Assembly: GCF_024701975.1 (NCBI RefSeq)
Contig: NZ_JANLNM010000002.1
Span: forward strand, 186,001 to 250,000
Direction of reading: 5' to 3'
DNA: 64,000 nt
Source of the DNA: Variovorax sp. ZS18.2.2
GTDB taxonomy: Bacteria; Pseudomonadota; Gammaproteobacteria; Burkholderiales; Burkholderiaceae_C
The position numbers were made by a program, and so were the translations under genes. This document shows, piece after piece, positions 42,582 to 51,306 of this stretch. The notes beneath the pieces are model-generated. The model made no database searches. It saw only the letters and a list, made by a program, of their open reading frames with translations, and had not been told where the DNA came from. Numbering within the stretch: position 1 is the first letter of the stretch; the number at the start of each line of letters is the position of its first letter.

Positions 42582-43022
42582 TCAGCCCGCCAGCGTGGCC
42601 TTCAGCGTGATCTCGGGCACGCTCGCGAGCGCCTTCGACAGCGGGCAGCCGGCCTTGGCGGCGGCCGCGATTTCCTGGAACTTCGCTTCGTCGAGGTTGG
42701 GCACGGCCGCGTCCAGCTCGAGCTGGATGCGGTCGATCTTGAAACCGGCGCCGTCCTTGGCCAGCCGTACGGCGGCCTTGGTGTCGATGCGCGTCGCGGC
42801 CAGACCCGCCGCTTCCAGCGCGAAGGCAAAGGCCATCGTGAAGCAGGCCGCATGGGCCGCGCCGACGATCTCCTCGGGGTTGGTGCCGCGCTTGTCGTCC
42901 TCGAAGCGGCTCGCGAAGCCGTAGGGGTAGTCCTTCAAGGCACCGGTCTCGGTGCTGATCTGGCCCTTGCCGGTCTTGCCGGCGCCTTCCCAGTGAACGC
43001 TTGCGTGCTTGTCTGCTGCCAT
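42582..43022 (-). CDS. OsmC family peroxiredoxin-like protein
   Basis: A 146-residue thiol-dependent peroxidase of the OsmC branch, acting on organic hydroperoxides. The two redox cysteines are Cys60 (GAAHAACFTMAF) and Cys126 (KAGCPLSKAL). GTNPEEIVGAAHAAC is the family signature. ATG 43022 gives MAADKHASVHWEG; the frame extends to 43154 but that part lacks similarity. It stands alone, with a 244-bp gap to the acyl-CoA ligase gene that shows a GCCCCCGGGGGC palindrome near 43161 and nothing else clear. Confidence 0.93.
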   Translation of the reverse strand: MAADKHASVHWEGAGKTGKGQISTETGALKDYPYGFASRFEDDKRGTNPEEIVGAAHAACFTMAFAFALEAAGLAATRIDTKAAVRLAKDGAGFKIDRIQLELDAAVPNLDEAKFQEIAAAAKAGCPLSKALASVPEITLKATLAG

Positions 43023-43266
43023 GGGGGTTCCTTCGGTGGGTGGATGGATGAGGTGGAGGGGAGCGTCAGGTATCGCGCGGAAAGCCCGCGCTGTCTGTAG
43101 TCGCACGGCGCATGCGCGGGGGATGGCCAGTGTGAGAAGAAAGGGCGTCGCCAATGTGACGCCCCCGGGGGCTTCCCCGATGGGAGGCGCGGCCGGGGCG
43201 GCTTAGGCTGGTGCGTTTCTCTCCGCCTCTCCCGCTCTTTTTCTTCCTTTCCCGCTCGTTCTCACC

Positions 43267-44958
43267 ATGCAACAACGCCCGCACTACAAGTTCTGGCCCA
43301 AACGCCTGCCGCATTCGCTCACCGTCCCCGCCACCTCGCTCTGGCACAACCTCGCGACCTCCGCCGCCCGCTACCCCGACAAGGCCGCGCTCGTGTTCTT
43401 CGGCCGCGTGATGAGCTACCGCGAGCTGGCCGGGCAGGTCGAACGGCTGGCCGGCACGCTGCATGCGCTGGGCGTGCAGCGTGGCGACCGCGTGATCCTG
43501 AACATGCAGAACTGCCCACAACTCGTGATCGCGCACTTCGCGATCCTGCGGGCCAATGCGGTGGTGGTGCCGGTCAACCCGATGAACCGGGCCGAAGAGC
43601 TCAAGCACTACATCGTCGACCCCGACGCCAAGGTGGCGCTCACCACCGGCGACCTTGCCGCCGAACTGGCCAAGGCCAGCGACGCGCTGCCGGCCGAGCA
43701 GCGGCTCGCGCACATCGTCGTGACCCAGTTCACCGACGCCTTCGATGCCGACGTTTCCGGCGACGACGCACCGGCCCCCGCATGGACCGCCTGGCTCACC
43801 ACCCGCCACCCGCTGCCCGCGCTCGCCAGCGGCCAGGTGATGGCGTGGACCGATGCGCTCGAAGCCGGTCACCCGGCCCCCGCGCATGTGGTGGGCGCCA
43901 ACGACATGGCCCTGCTGCCCTACACCAGCGGCACCACCGGACTGCCCAAGGGCTGCGTGCACCATCATTCGAGCCTGATGCACAACGCCGTCTCGGGCCA
44001 GCTCTGGGGCCATGCGACATCCGAGGCCGTGGTGCTGGCCGTGGTGCCCATGTTCCACATCACCGGCGTGGTGAGCATGATGCACACCGCCATCCTCGCG
44101 GCCGCATCGCTGGTCATCATGCCGCGCTGGGACCGCGACGTGGCCGGGCGGCTCATCTCGCGCTGGAAGGTCACGAGCTGGACCAACATCCCCACCATGG
44201 TCATCGATCTCATGGCCAGCCCCAACTTCGCGAGCTACGACCTCTCGAGCATCAGCCACATCGGCGGTGGCGGCGCCGCGATGCCGCAGGCGGTGGCGCA
44301 GCGCCTGTTCGAGCAATACGGCCTCAAGTACCAGGAGGGCTACGGCCTCACCGAGACGGCCGCGCCTTCGCACACCAACCCGTCGGAGAACCCCAAGCAG
44401 CAGTGCCTGGGCATCCCCTTCATGAGCACCGACGCGCGCGTGGTCGACCCCGACACGCTGGTGGAGATGCCCATCGGCGAATCGGGCGAAATCATCATCC
44501 ACGGCCCCGAGGTGTTCCAGGGCTACTGGAAGCGCCCCGACGCCACGAGGGCCGCCTTCGTCGAGTTCGAGGGCAAGCGCTTCTTCCGCTCCGGCGACAT
44601 GGGCCGCATGGACGAGGACGGCTACTTCTTCATGACCGATCGCCTCAAACGCATGATCAACGCGAGCGGCTTCAAGGTGTGGCCCGCCGAGGTCGAACTC
44701 CTGATGTTCCGCCACCCCGCGATCCAGGAGGCCTGCGTCATCTCGACCAAGGACGACTACCGCGGCGAATCGGTCAAGGCCGTGGTCGTGCTGCGCGCCA
44801 CGCACAAGGAAACGACCGAGCAGGAGATCATCGACTGGTGCCGCGAGAACATGGCGGTCTACAAGATCCCGCGCAAGGTGCAGTTCGTGGATGCGTTGCC
44901 CAAGAGCGGCAGCGGCAAGGTGATGTGGCGGTTGTTGCAGGAAGACGAAAACAAATGA
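43267..44958 (+). CDS. Long-chain fatty-acid CoA ligase (AMP-binding)
   Basis: A 563-residue acyl-CoA synthetase that activates a carboxylic acid through an acyl-adenylate. AMP-binding motif YTSGTTGLPKGCVHHHS (about 219-235), YGLTETAAPSHTNP (about 360-373), and the hinge RSGDMGRMDEDGYFFMTDRLKRMINASGFKVWPAEVE. The C-terminal catalytic Lys is in SGSGKVMWR. Chain length preference cannot be read; annotated homologs are called long-chain or medium-chain ligases. No clear ribosome-binding site precedes the ATG. Confidence 0.92.
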   Translation: MQQRPHYKFWPKRLPHSLTVPATSLWHNLATSAARYPDKAALVFFGRVMSYRELAGQVERLAGTLHALGVQRGDRVILNMQNCPQLVIAHFAILRANAVVVPVNPMNRAEELKHYIVDPDAKVALTTGDLAAELAKASDALPAEQRLAHIVVTQFTDAFDADVSGDDAPAPAWTAWLTTRHPLPALASGQVMAWTDALEAGHPAPAHVVGANDMALLPYTSGTTGLPKGCVHHHSSLMHNAVSGQLWGHATSEAVVLAVVPMFHITGVVSMMHTAILAAASLVIMPRWDRDVAGRLISRWKVTSWTNIPTMVIDLMASPNFASYDLSSISHIGGGGAAMPQAVAQRLFEQYGLKYQEGYGLTETAAPSHTNPSENPKQQCLGIPFMSTDARVVDPDTLVEMPIGESGEIIIHGPEVFQGYWKRPDATRAAFVEFEGKRFFRSGDMGRMDEDGYFFMTDRLKRMINASGFKVWPAEVELLMFRHPAIQEACVISTKDDYRGESVKAVVVLRATHKETTEQEIIDWCRENMAVYKIPRKVQFVDALPKSGSGKVMWRLLQEDENK

Positions 44959-45037
44959 TTCGGCCGGATGGCGCGGGCGCTTCGCGTCGAGAATCTTTCT
45001 CCTCTCTTTTCTCGCAACGCGTCCGTTCCATTCCTGC

Positions 45038-45565
45038 ATGCGCTTTCGCCCGTCCCCTCTCTTCGTTTTCTTCGTTCTCTTCCCTCTTTCTCTGCTGGCC
45101 CACGCCGCCCCCCGCAACTGCCTCGTCGTCGGCGTGACCGACGGCGACACGCTCACCGCGCGCTGCGGCCGGATCGGTGCCTACGAGCAGATCAAGGTGC
45201 GCATCGCGGCTATCGACGCCCCTGAAAAGAAGCAGCCTTATGGCCAGCGCAGCCGACAGGCGCTGAGCCGTCTCTGCTACGCCGAGAAAGCAGTCATCAC
45301 CGAGCGCGACACCGACCGTTATGGCCGCACCGTGGCCGACGTGTCGTGCAACGGCGAGGACGCCGGCAGCCGCATGGTGTCCGAGGGCTGGGCCTGGGTG
45401 TACGACTACAACAAGATCGCGACCAAGCGCGGCGGTGGGCTCTTCAAGCTGCAGGACAGCGCGCGCTCGCGGCACCTGGGGCTGTGGGCCGATGCGAAGC
45501 CGGTGCCGCCATGGGACTGGCGCAGGAGCCAGCGCGAATCGCACTGGGGCGAAGGCTTCTTCTGA
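45038..45565 (+). CDS. Secreted thermonuclease (SNase-like)
   Basis: A 175-residue staphylococcal-nuclease-type enzyme with signal peptide (FVFFVLFPLSLLAHA). Active-site pattern: VTDGDTLTARC (Ca-binding Asp), AAIDAPEKKQPYG (Arg/Asp region) and ERDTDRYGRTVADV. Conserved Cys residues might form a disulfide (NCLVVG...LCYAEK). It degrades DNA or RNA outside the cytoplasm. The gene starts 79 bp after the ligase. The C-terminus ends in an Arg/Ser/Gly-rich tail. Confidence 0.9.
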   Translation: MRFRPSPLFVFFVLFPLSLLAHAAPRNCLVVGVTDGDTLTARCGRIGAYEQIKVRIAAIDAPEKKQPYGQRSRQALSRLCYAEKAVITERDTDRYGRTVADVSCNGEDAGSRMVSEGWAWVYDYNKIATKRGGGLFKLQDSARSRHLGLWADAKPVPPWDWRRSQRESHWGEGFF

Positions 45566-45634
45566 GCCCTCCTTCCCGGCAGCACAAAAGCGGCGTGCCC
45601 TGTGCACCCGCCCCGAACTCCGCGCAAATCATTC

Positions 45635-45659
45635 AATATCCGAATTGAATTCGGATATT
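45635..45659. promoter_or_regulatory. 25-bp AT-rich palindrome between convergent genes
   Basis: Perfect 12+1+12 palindrome (arms AATATCCGAATT and AATTCGGATATT) in the 105-bp gap between the secreted nuclease and the VirK-like gene, which are convergent. It could act as a terminator hairpin, though no T run follows, or as a protein-binding site. Its low GC stands out from the surroundings. Confidence 0.45.
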
Positions 45660-45670
45660 CGACGAATTAT

Positions 45671-46114
45671 TCAAAAAAGCTGGACGAAGAAATTCACGCT
45701 ATTCCCCACCTCGCAGGTCAATGCAATATTTCGCAATGGCTGGTAGGTCGGTATGGAGAGCGTCGTGATCGTCAATTGAACCGAGCGGTCGGTGTTCACG
45801 CGGAAACGGATGATCTCGTTCACCGGCTGGTTGCCCGGGCCGAGCGTGAAATGGGTGTTCGAGAACGCGATCGTTCCGTTGGGCAGGATGTTGAATGGAT
45901 CGATGACCAACCCACCGCTCACGGCCGGGCTCGGCTCACCAGGGCTGTCGTTTTTGCACTTCGACAGATCAAAGCTCGTGCGCACTGCCTGGCCGCGCAT
46001 CAGCGCTTTGCCAAGTGCAGGCACGTTGTCCAGGGGAATGGATTGGGCATGGGCGAGGAACGGCGCGGCCAGGCAGGCCGCGGCGGCTACGTATTTACGT
46101 AGGAAATTAGTCAT
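45671..46114 (-). CDS. VirK-like secreted protein
   Basis: A 147-residue exported protein with signal peptide ending LAHAQS. The pattern is a short domain with two Cys (KCKND... and ALTCEVG), LGKALMRGQAVRTSFDLSKC, and GGLVIDPFNILPNGTIAFSNTHFTL, which resembles the VirK family found in plant-associated bacteria. Function is unknown. It lies in an AT-richer patch (45.6-46.2 kb) than most of the window, a possible sign of later acquisition, though the evidence is weak. It is divergent from phoX. Confidence 0.7.
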   Translation of the reverse strand: MTNFLRKYVAAAACLAAPFLAHAQSIPLDNVPALGKALMRGQAVRTSFDLSKCKNDSPGEPSPAVSGGLVIDPFNILPNGTIAFSNTHFTLGPGNQPVNEIIRFRVNTDRSVQLTITTLSIPTYQPLRNIALTCEVGNSVNFFVQLF

Positions 46115-46151
46115 TGCAATTCCCGGAATCGAATTTCGAAATAGGCCGCAA

Positions 46152-46182
46152 GAATTGCAAAAAAGCAGGGGTTTTTCAATTC
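46152..46182. promoter_or_regulatory. Inverted repeat between virK-like gene and phoX
   Basis: GAATTG-c-AAAAA / TTTTT-CAATTC (46152-46163 with 46172-46182) forms an imperfect hairpin or binding site in the divergent region between the VirK-like gene and phoX. It could act in both promoters. Weak evidence. Confidence 0.3.
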
Positions 46183-46303
46183 AGCCATTGGGGTTAAATT
46201 CCGGAAGCCTGTCACCCAAAAGGCTCCCGTTGTCATGGGAGATTCACGGGCTCGCGCGAACATCGAAAGTTCTAACAACCCACACGACGAAGAGATCAGA
46301 GAA

Positions 46304-48238
46304 ATGGCCAAAGATTTCGAACAGATGGAGGACTCCAACCCTTCCGCCAACCCCACGATCCACGACGTGTCCGACCCCAAGCGCCGGGTGTTCGTGCGCG
46401 GCGGTCTCGCGGCGGCGGTGGCCGGGCTTTTCGGCCCGCTCGCGGCCGGTGCGCTGGCCGGTTGCGCCACCACCGGCGGCGGCAGTTCGTCGGTGAGCAC
46501 GCTGGGCCGCGCCATCGGCTTCAAGAGCGTGCCCATGGCGGCCGTCGATCGCGTCGTCGTGCCCGAGGGCTACAGCGCGCAGGTGATCTACCGCTGGGGC
46601 GACGCCACCGGCATCGTGGGCCGCATGCCCGCCTTCAAGACCGACGGCTCCAACACCGCCGACGAACAGGCCCTTCAGGCCGGCATGCACCACGACGGCA
46701 TGGCCTTCTTCCCGCTCGACGGATCGAACCGCGGCCTGCTGGTGCTGAACCATGAATACGTCGACGACGGCCTGCTGCACACCGACGGCATGAAGACCTG
46801 GACGCCCGAGAAGGTGCGCAAGTCCATGAACGCGCACGGCGTGTCCGTCATCGAACTGCAGCGCGAGGGCGCCAAGTGGTCGCAGGTGCTGCCGTCGCGT
46901 TTCGCGCGCCGCATCACCGCGCTCACGCCGATGACGCTCACCGGCCCCGCCGCCGGCCACCCGATGCTGCGCACCGCGGGCGACCCGACCGGCACGCAGG
47001 TGCTCGGCACCTACAACAACTGCTCGAACGGCCAGACGCCCTGGGGCACGTACCTCACCTGCGAAGAAAACTTCGCCGACTACTTCGAAGGCACCGACAC
47101 GCCCGACGCCCACCAGAAGCGCTGGGGCATCCGCAAGGGCAACGGCGCCAAGTACCGCTGGCACGAGCACGAAGAACGCTTCGACGTGGCCAAGCACCCG
47201 AACGAATCGAACCGCTACGGCTGGGTCGTCGAGATCGATCCGCAGGACCCGGCATCGACTCCGCGCAAGCGCACCGCCATGGGCCGCGCCGCGCACGAAG
47301 GCGCCGCCACCGCGCTCACCAACGACGGCCGCGCCGTCGTCTACATGGGCGAGGACTCGCGCTTCGAATACATCTACAAGTTCGTGAGCCGCGACAAGGT
47401 GCAGCCCGGCGGTGCGGCCGCCAACCGCGAGCTGCTCGACCACGGCACGCTGTACGTCGGCCGCTTCGATGTGGACGGCACCGGTGAATGGCTGCCGCTC
47501 ATCCAGGGCCAGAACGGGCTCGTGGCCGACAAGGGCTTCGCGAGCCAGGGCGACGTGCTCATCAAGGCGCGCCAGGCGAGCGACCTCTTGGGCGCGACCA
47601 AGATGGACCGCCCCGAGTGGACGACCGTCGATCCGCTCACGAAGGAGGTCTACTGCACGCTCACCAACAACAGCAACCGCGGCGCGCCGGGCCAGCCCTT
47701 CATGGACGCGGCCAATCCGCGCTCGAACAACACGATGGGCCAGATCATCCGCTGGAAGGAAAGCGGCGACCTCGACGCGACCAAGTTCGCGTGGAACCAC
47801 CTCGTGCTCGCGGGCGACCCGAAGCAGTCGCGCTACGAGGCGCAGGGCAACATCAAGGGCGACACCTTCGGCAGCCCCGACGGCCTGATGGTCGATGCGC
47901 GCGGCGTGCTGTGGATCGAGACCGACGTGTCGACCTCCACGCTCGGCAAGGGCGAGTACAACAACCTGCCCAACAACCAGATGCTGGCCTGCGACCCGAC
48001 GAAGGGCGAGATCCGCCGCTTCCTGCTCGGCCCGGCCGGCTGCGAGATCACCGGCCTCACGGCCACGCCGGACCTGCGCACGCTGTTCATCAACATCCAG
48101 CACCCGGGCGAGCCGGCGAACGAGCGCAGCGATCCGGACCGTCCGCTCGCCGTGTCGAAGTGGCCTGATGGGGCAGGGCGTCCGCGCTCGGCCACGGTGG
48201 TCATCACGAAGAACGACGGCGGTGTGATCGGGACCTGA
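46304..48238 (+). CDS. phoX: PhoX family phosphatase (DUF839), Tat-exported
   Basis: A periplasmic Ca/Fe-dependent phosphatase that releases phosphate from organic esters. With start 46304 the product is 644 residues; an in-frame ATG at 46235 would give 667. Homologs begin close to DFEQMEDSNPSANP, so 46304 is preferred. The Tat signal has PKRRVFVRGGLAAAVAGLFGPLAAGALAGC. Conserved parts are VLNHEYVDDGLLH, YNNCSNGQTPWGTYLTCEENF, FGSPDGLMVDARGVLWIETD and FINIQHPGE, as expected for PhoX. Phosphate limitation control is expected from the family, but I see no convincing Pho box. Confidence 0.92.
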   Translation: MAKDFEQMEDSNPSANPTIHDVSDPKRRVFVRGGLAAAVAGLFGPLAAGALAGCATTGGGSSSVSTLGRAIGFKSVPMAAVDRVVVPEGYSAQVIYRWGDATGIVGRMPAFKTDGSNTADEQALQAGMHHDGMAFFPLDGSNRGLLVLNHEYVDDGLLHTDGMKTWTPEKVRKSMNAHGVSVIELQREGAKWSQVLPSRFARRITALTPMTLTGPAAGHPMLRTAGDPTGTQVLGTYNNCSNGQTPWGTYLTCEENFADYFEGTDTPDAHQKRWGIRKGNGAKYRWHEHEERFDVAKHPNESNRYGWVVEIDPQDPASTPRKRTAMGRAAHEGAATALTNDGRAVVYMGEDSRFEYIYKFVSRDKVQPGGAAANRELLDHGTLYVGRFDVDGTGEWLPLIQGQNGLVADKGFASQGDVLIKARQASDLLGATKMDRPEWTTVDPLTKEVYCTLTNNSNRGAPGQPFMDAANPRSNNTMGQIIRWKESGDLDATKFAWNHLVLAGDPKQSRYEAQGNIKGDTFGSPDGLMVDARGVLWIETDVSTSTLGKGEYNNLPNNQMLACDPTKGEIRRFLLGPAGCEITGLTATPDLRTLFINIQHPGEPANERSDPDRPLAVSKWPDGAGRPRSATVVITKNDGGVIGT

Positions 48239-48259
48239 TGCTCAATGGAGCGGCGGCGC

Positions 48260-48511
48260 TCAACAGGCGCCGCTGCTCCAGCAGCGCAGCGAGGGCATGA
48301 ACAGCCCCACGACGAAGGTGATCGCGCAGAACACCAGCAGGATCAGCGCCGCCATGCGCAGCCCCTCGGCGTTCCAGCGCGGCGCGAAGCCGCTGATGAA
48401 ACCCGAGGCCCACGTGCCCTCGATCCGCTCCGCGCCACCCGAGCGCAGCACCCAGACGAGGAACAGCGCTTCGACGGCATGAATGGCGATCCACCAGATC
48501 AGCGACAACAT
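48260..48511 (-). CDS. Small membrane protein
   Basis: An 83-residue protein with two hydrophobic helices (IWWIAIHAVEALFLVWVL about 4-21 and ALILLVFCAITFVVGLFMP about 55-73). No family recognised. ATG 48511 is chosen because upstream sequence is the terminal part of the NADH dehydrogenase gene. It is 16 bp after the ndh stop on the same strand, so it is probably co-transcribed and could be a small accessory subunit. Confidence 0.7.
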   Translation of the reverse strand: MLSLIWWIAIHAVEALFLVWVLRSGGAERIEGTWASGFISGFAPRWNAEGLRMAALILLVFCAITFVVGLFMPSLRCWSSGAC

Positions 48512-48527
48512 GGCCTCGGCTCCTGCT

Positions 48528-49883
48528 TCAGGATTCGCTCTTGCCTTGCACGTCGGCCACCACGCGCGCGTTGCGCTGGAAGCTCCAGTACGCACCCGCC
48601 CAGTCCATCATCACGACGACGCGGTTGCGAAAGCCGATGAGGAAATACGCGTGCGCGAACAGCCAGAACAGCCACGCGAGCCGGCCGCTGAAACGCAGCG
48701 GGCCGAAGGGCGTGCCCAGGTCCACCACCGCCGAGTTGCGGCCGATGGTCGCGAGGTTGCCGTAGTCCGCATAGCGGAACGGCACGGTCGGCTGGCCCGC
48801 GATGCGGTGCAGGATGTTCGACGCCGCCGCGCGGCCCATCTGCTTGGCGCCGGGCGACACGCCGGGCACCGGCTTGGGCGGTTTGCCGGGCGCGTGGCTC
48901 ATGGCGGCCGCGAGATCGCCCACCACGCTGATTTCGGGATGGCCCGCGAGGCTCAGGTCGGGCTCGACCTTGATGCGGCCCGCGCGGTCGCATTCGACAC
49001 CCGTGGCCGTGCCGAGCATGCGGCCCAGCGGCGAGGCCGCGACGCCCGCGGCCCAGACCACGCAGCTGCTATCGATTCGGTAGCTCGCGACCGGTGCGCC
49101 GTCCGCGCCGCCACCGGTCTGCACTTCGAGGCCGGTGCTGTCGATCGCGGTGACGCGCGCATTCAGCCGCACTTCGACGCCCAGTTTTTCGAGCTGCTCG
49201 AGCGCCTTCTGGCTCAGCGATTCGGGCATGGCCTGCAGCACGCGCGGGCCGCCTTCGACCAGCAGCACCTGCGAGCTGCTCGGGTCGATGTGGCGAAACT
49301 CGCCCGAGAGCGTGTGCTTGGCGATTTCGGCCAGCGTGCCGGCCATTTCCACGCCGGTCGGGCCGGCGCCGATCACCACGAAGGTGAGCAGCGCGCGGCG
49401 GCGGTCGGGGTCGGTGGTGGTCTCGGCGGTCTCGAACGACAGCAGCACGCGGCGGCGGATCTCGAAGGCATCGGCCAGTGTCTTCAGCCCCGGCGCGACG
49501 GGCGCCCATTCGTCATGGCCGAAGTAGCTGTGCGTGGCGCCGGCGGCAACGATCAGGTGGTCGTAGGGCACGCTGCTGCCGCTGGCCAGTTGCACCGTGC
49601 GGCCGGCGGGGTCGATGGCGCTCACTTCGCCCAGCAGTGTCGTGATGTTCGGTTGCTTGCGAAACAGCGCGCGCACCGGCGCCGCGATGGAAGGCGCTGC
49701 GAGCCCGGCGGTCGCCACCTGGTAGAGCAGGGGCTGGAACAGGTGGTGGTTGGTCTTGTCGATCACGGTGACATCGACGTTGGCGCTCTGCAACTTGCGG
49801 GCCGCTTCGAGTCCGCCGAATCCGCAGCCGACGATGACGACTTTGGGCCTGGCAGGCCCGCTCGAGGAGGTGTTCGTTTGCAT
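48528..49883 (-). CDS. ndh: Type II NADH dehydrogenase (NDH-2)
   Basis: A 451-residue non-proton-pumping NADH:quinone oxidoreductase. FAD site VVIVGCGFGGLEAARKL (about 15-31), NADH site FVVIGAGPTGVEMAGTLAEI (about 168-187), and TNHHLFQPLLYQVATAGL, a strong family motif. PLGRMLGTATGVECDRAGRIKVEPDL and the C-terminal amphipathic FSGRLAWLFWLFAHAYFLIGFRNRVVVMMDWAGAYW anchor it to the membrane. ATG 49883 is chosen as it starts right before the FAD domain. It feeds electrons into the quinone pool. Confidence 0.93.
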   Translation of the reverse strand: MQTNTSSSGPARPKVVIVGCGFGGLEAARKLQSANVDVTVIDKTNHHLFQPLLYQVATAGLAAPSIAAPVRALFRKQPNITTLLGEVSAIDPAGRTVQLASGSSVPYDHLIVAAGATHSYFGHDEWAPVAPGLKTLADAFEIRRRVLLSFETAETTTDPDRRRALLTFVVIGAGPTGVEMAGTLAEIAKHTLSGEFRHIDPSSSQVLLVEGGPRVLQAMPESLSQKALEQLEKLGVEVRLNARVTAIDSTGLEVQTGGGADGAPVASYRIDSSCVVWAAGVAASPLGRMLGTATGVECDRAGRIKVEPDLSLAGHPEISVVGDLAAAMSHAPGKPPKPVPGVSPGAKQMGRAAASNILHRIAGQPTVPFRYADYGNLATIGRNSAVVDLGTPFGPLRFSGRLAWLFWLFAHAYFLIGFRNRVVVMMDWAGAYWSFQRNARVVADVQGKSES

Positions 49884-50038
49884 CGAACGGATGATACGCA
49901 GCCGCCCTGCACACCCCGCCATCTTGTGCCACAGTGGCTGCCCGTCGACTTTCCGGCGGCGGCCCCGCGGCGTTTTGTCCTACGGACTGCGCCGACCCGC
50001 ATGGGCTAAAACTTGCGGCTGACCCGACTGGAGACCCC

Positions 50039-51304
50039 ATGACGCTTTCCCGGCCGATCACACAGGCGGCGAGCACGTTGCGCGACAGATTTCGCGACGT
50101 GCGCGCCACGAGTCTGGCACTTGCCGCCCCGCTTTCCGCCGAAGACCAGTGCATCCAGTCGATGCCCGATGCGAGCCCGACCAAATGGCATCTCGCGCAC
50201 ACGACGTGGTTCTTCGAGACCGTGCTGTTGCAGCCGCATGCCGAGGGCTATCAGCCTTTCGACACGCGGTTCCATTACCTCTTCAATTCGTACTACGAGG
50301 CACTCGGGCCACGGCATCCGCGCCCGCAGCGCGGGCTGCTCACGCGGCCCTCGGTGGACGAGGTGCATGCGTACCGGCGGCATGTGGATGAAGCGGTGCT
50401 CGCGCTGCTCGAAGGCGGCGTCGATGAGCAGGACTGGGCGGCGATCGAGCCCATCGTCACGCTTGGCCTGAATCACGAGCAGCAGCACCAGGAGCTGCTG
50501 CTCACCGACATCCTGCATGCGCTCTCGTGCAATCCGCTGTTGCCCGCGTACAAGCCAGCGAGCGGCCCTGCGTTGCGGCTTGCTGCAGTGCCGCCCGCGG
50601 TGCGCTGGCTCTCGCAGCCCGGTGGCATCGCCGAGGTAGGGCATGCGGGCTCTGATTTCTCTTTCGACAACGAGACGCCGCGCCACAAGGCGCTGCTGCA
50701 GCCGTATGCGATTGCCGACCGGCTGGTGAACTGCGGCGACTTTGCGCAGTTCATTGCCGATGGGGGCTATCAACGTGCGGAGCTCTGGCTGTCCGATGGA
50801 TGGGCCGCGGTGCAGGCGAATGGCTGGCGGCATCCGGCGTACTGGCTCGCAGCCGACGATCCGCGGCTCGGTCTCGGTTCGCAACAACAGCAGCAGCAGG
50901 GCGGCGGTTGGCATGTGTTCGGCCTGCATGGCGTGCGGCCGATGGAAGCCGATGCGCCAGTGGCGCAACTGAGTTTCTATGAAGCCGCCGCGTACGCCGA
51001 ATGGGCCGGCGCGCGGCTGCCGACCGAATTCGAATGGGAGGCTGCGTTCGACGCACCCGGCATCACGCAGATGGCCGGCCATGTCTGGCAGTGGACGCGT
51101 TCTTCGTACGACCCGTACCCGGGCTTTCGCCCGATGCCCGGCATCGCGGCCGAATACAACGGCAAGTTCATGGTGGGGCAACTGGTGTTGCGCGGTGGCA
51201 GCGTGGCCACGCCGGCCGGGCATTCGCGGCCGAGTTATCGCAACTTCTTTCCGCCGGCGGCGCGCTGGCAATTCACGGGGCTGCGGCTCGCGAAAGACCT
51301 TTGA
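50039..51304 (+). CDS. egtB: Ergothioneine biosynthesis sulfoxide synthase
   Basis: A 421-residue iron enzyme that joins hercynine with cysteine or gamma-glutamylcysteine, forming the C-S bond of ergothioneine. An N-terminal DinB-like iron domain carries ligands His51 (TKWHLAHTTWFF) and the His146-x3-His150 pair (NHEQQHQEL). The C-terminal FGE-sulfatase domain includes GHVWQWTRSSYDPYPGF and LRGGSVATPAGHSRPSYRNFF. The start ATG 50039 excludes 35 in-frame residues with no similarity. It is followed 2 bp later by egtD. Confidence 0.95.
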   Translation: MTLSRPITQAASTLRDRFRDVRATSLALAAPLSAEDQCIQSMPDASPTKWHLAHTTWFFETVLLQPHAEGYQPFDTRFHYLFNSYYEALGPRHPRPQRGLLTRPSVDEVHAYRRHVDEAVLALLEGGVDEQDWAAIEPIVTLGLNHEQQHQELLLTDILHALSCNPLLPAYKPASGPALRLAAVPPAVRWLSQPGGIAEVGHAGSDFSFDNETPRHKALLQPYAIADRLVNCGDFAQFIADGGYQRAELWLSDGWAAVQANGWRHPAYWLAADDPRLGLGSQQQQQQGGGWHVFGLHGVRPMEADAPVAQLSFYEAAAYAEWAGARLPTEFEWEAAFDAPGITQMAGHVWQWTRSSYDPYPGFRPMPGIAAEYNGKFMVGQLVLRGGSVATPAGHSRPSYRNFFPPAARWQFTGLRLAKDL

Positions 51305-51306
51305 TC

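Noticed and set aside
43161..43172. GCCCCCGGGGGC palindrome upstream of the acyl-CoA ligase
   Set aside because: Short GC-only palindromes are expected by chance in this composition and it is not near a promoter element.
46209..46236. Possible Pho box (CTGTCAC and TTGTCAT) before phoX
   Set aside because: The two heptamers are 21 bp apart rather than 11 or 22, and the middle repeat is missing; the match is too weak although phosphate control is plausible.
46235..46303. Upstream in-frame start of phoX at 46235
   Set aside because: Kept only as an alternative. The extra 23 residues lie before the region where family members begin; not excluded.
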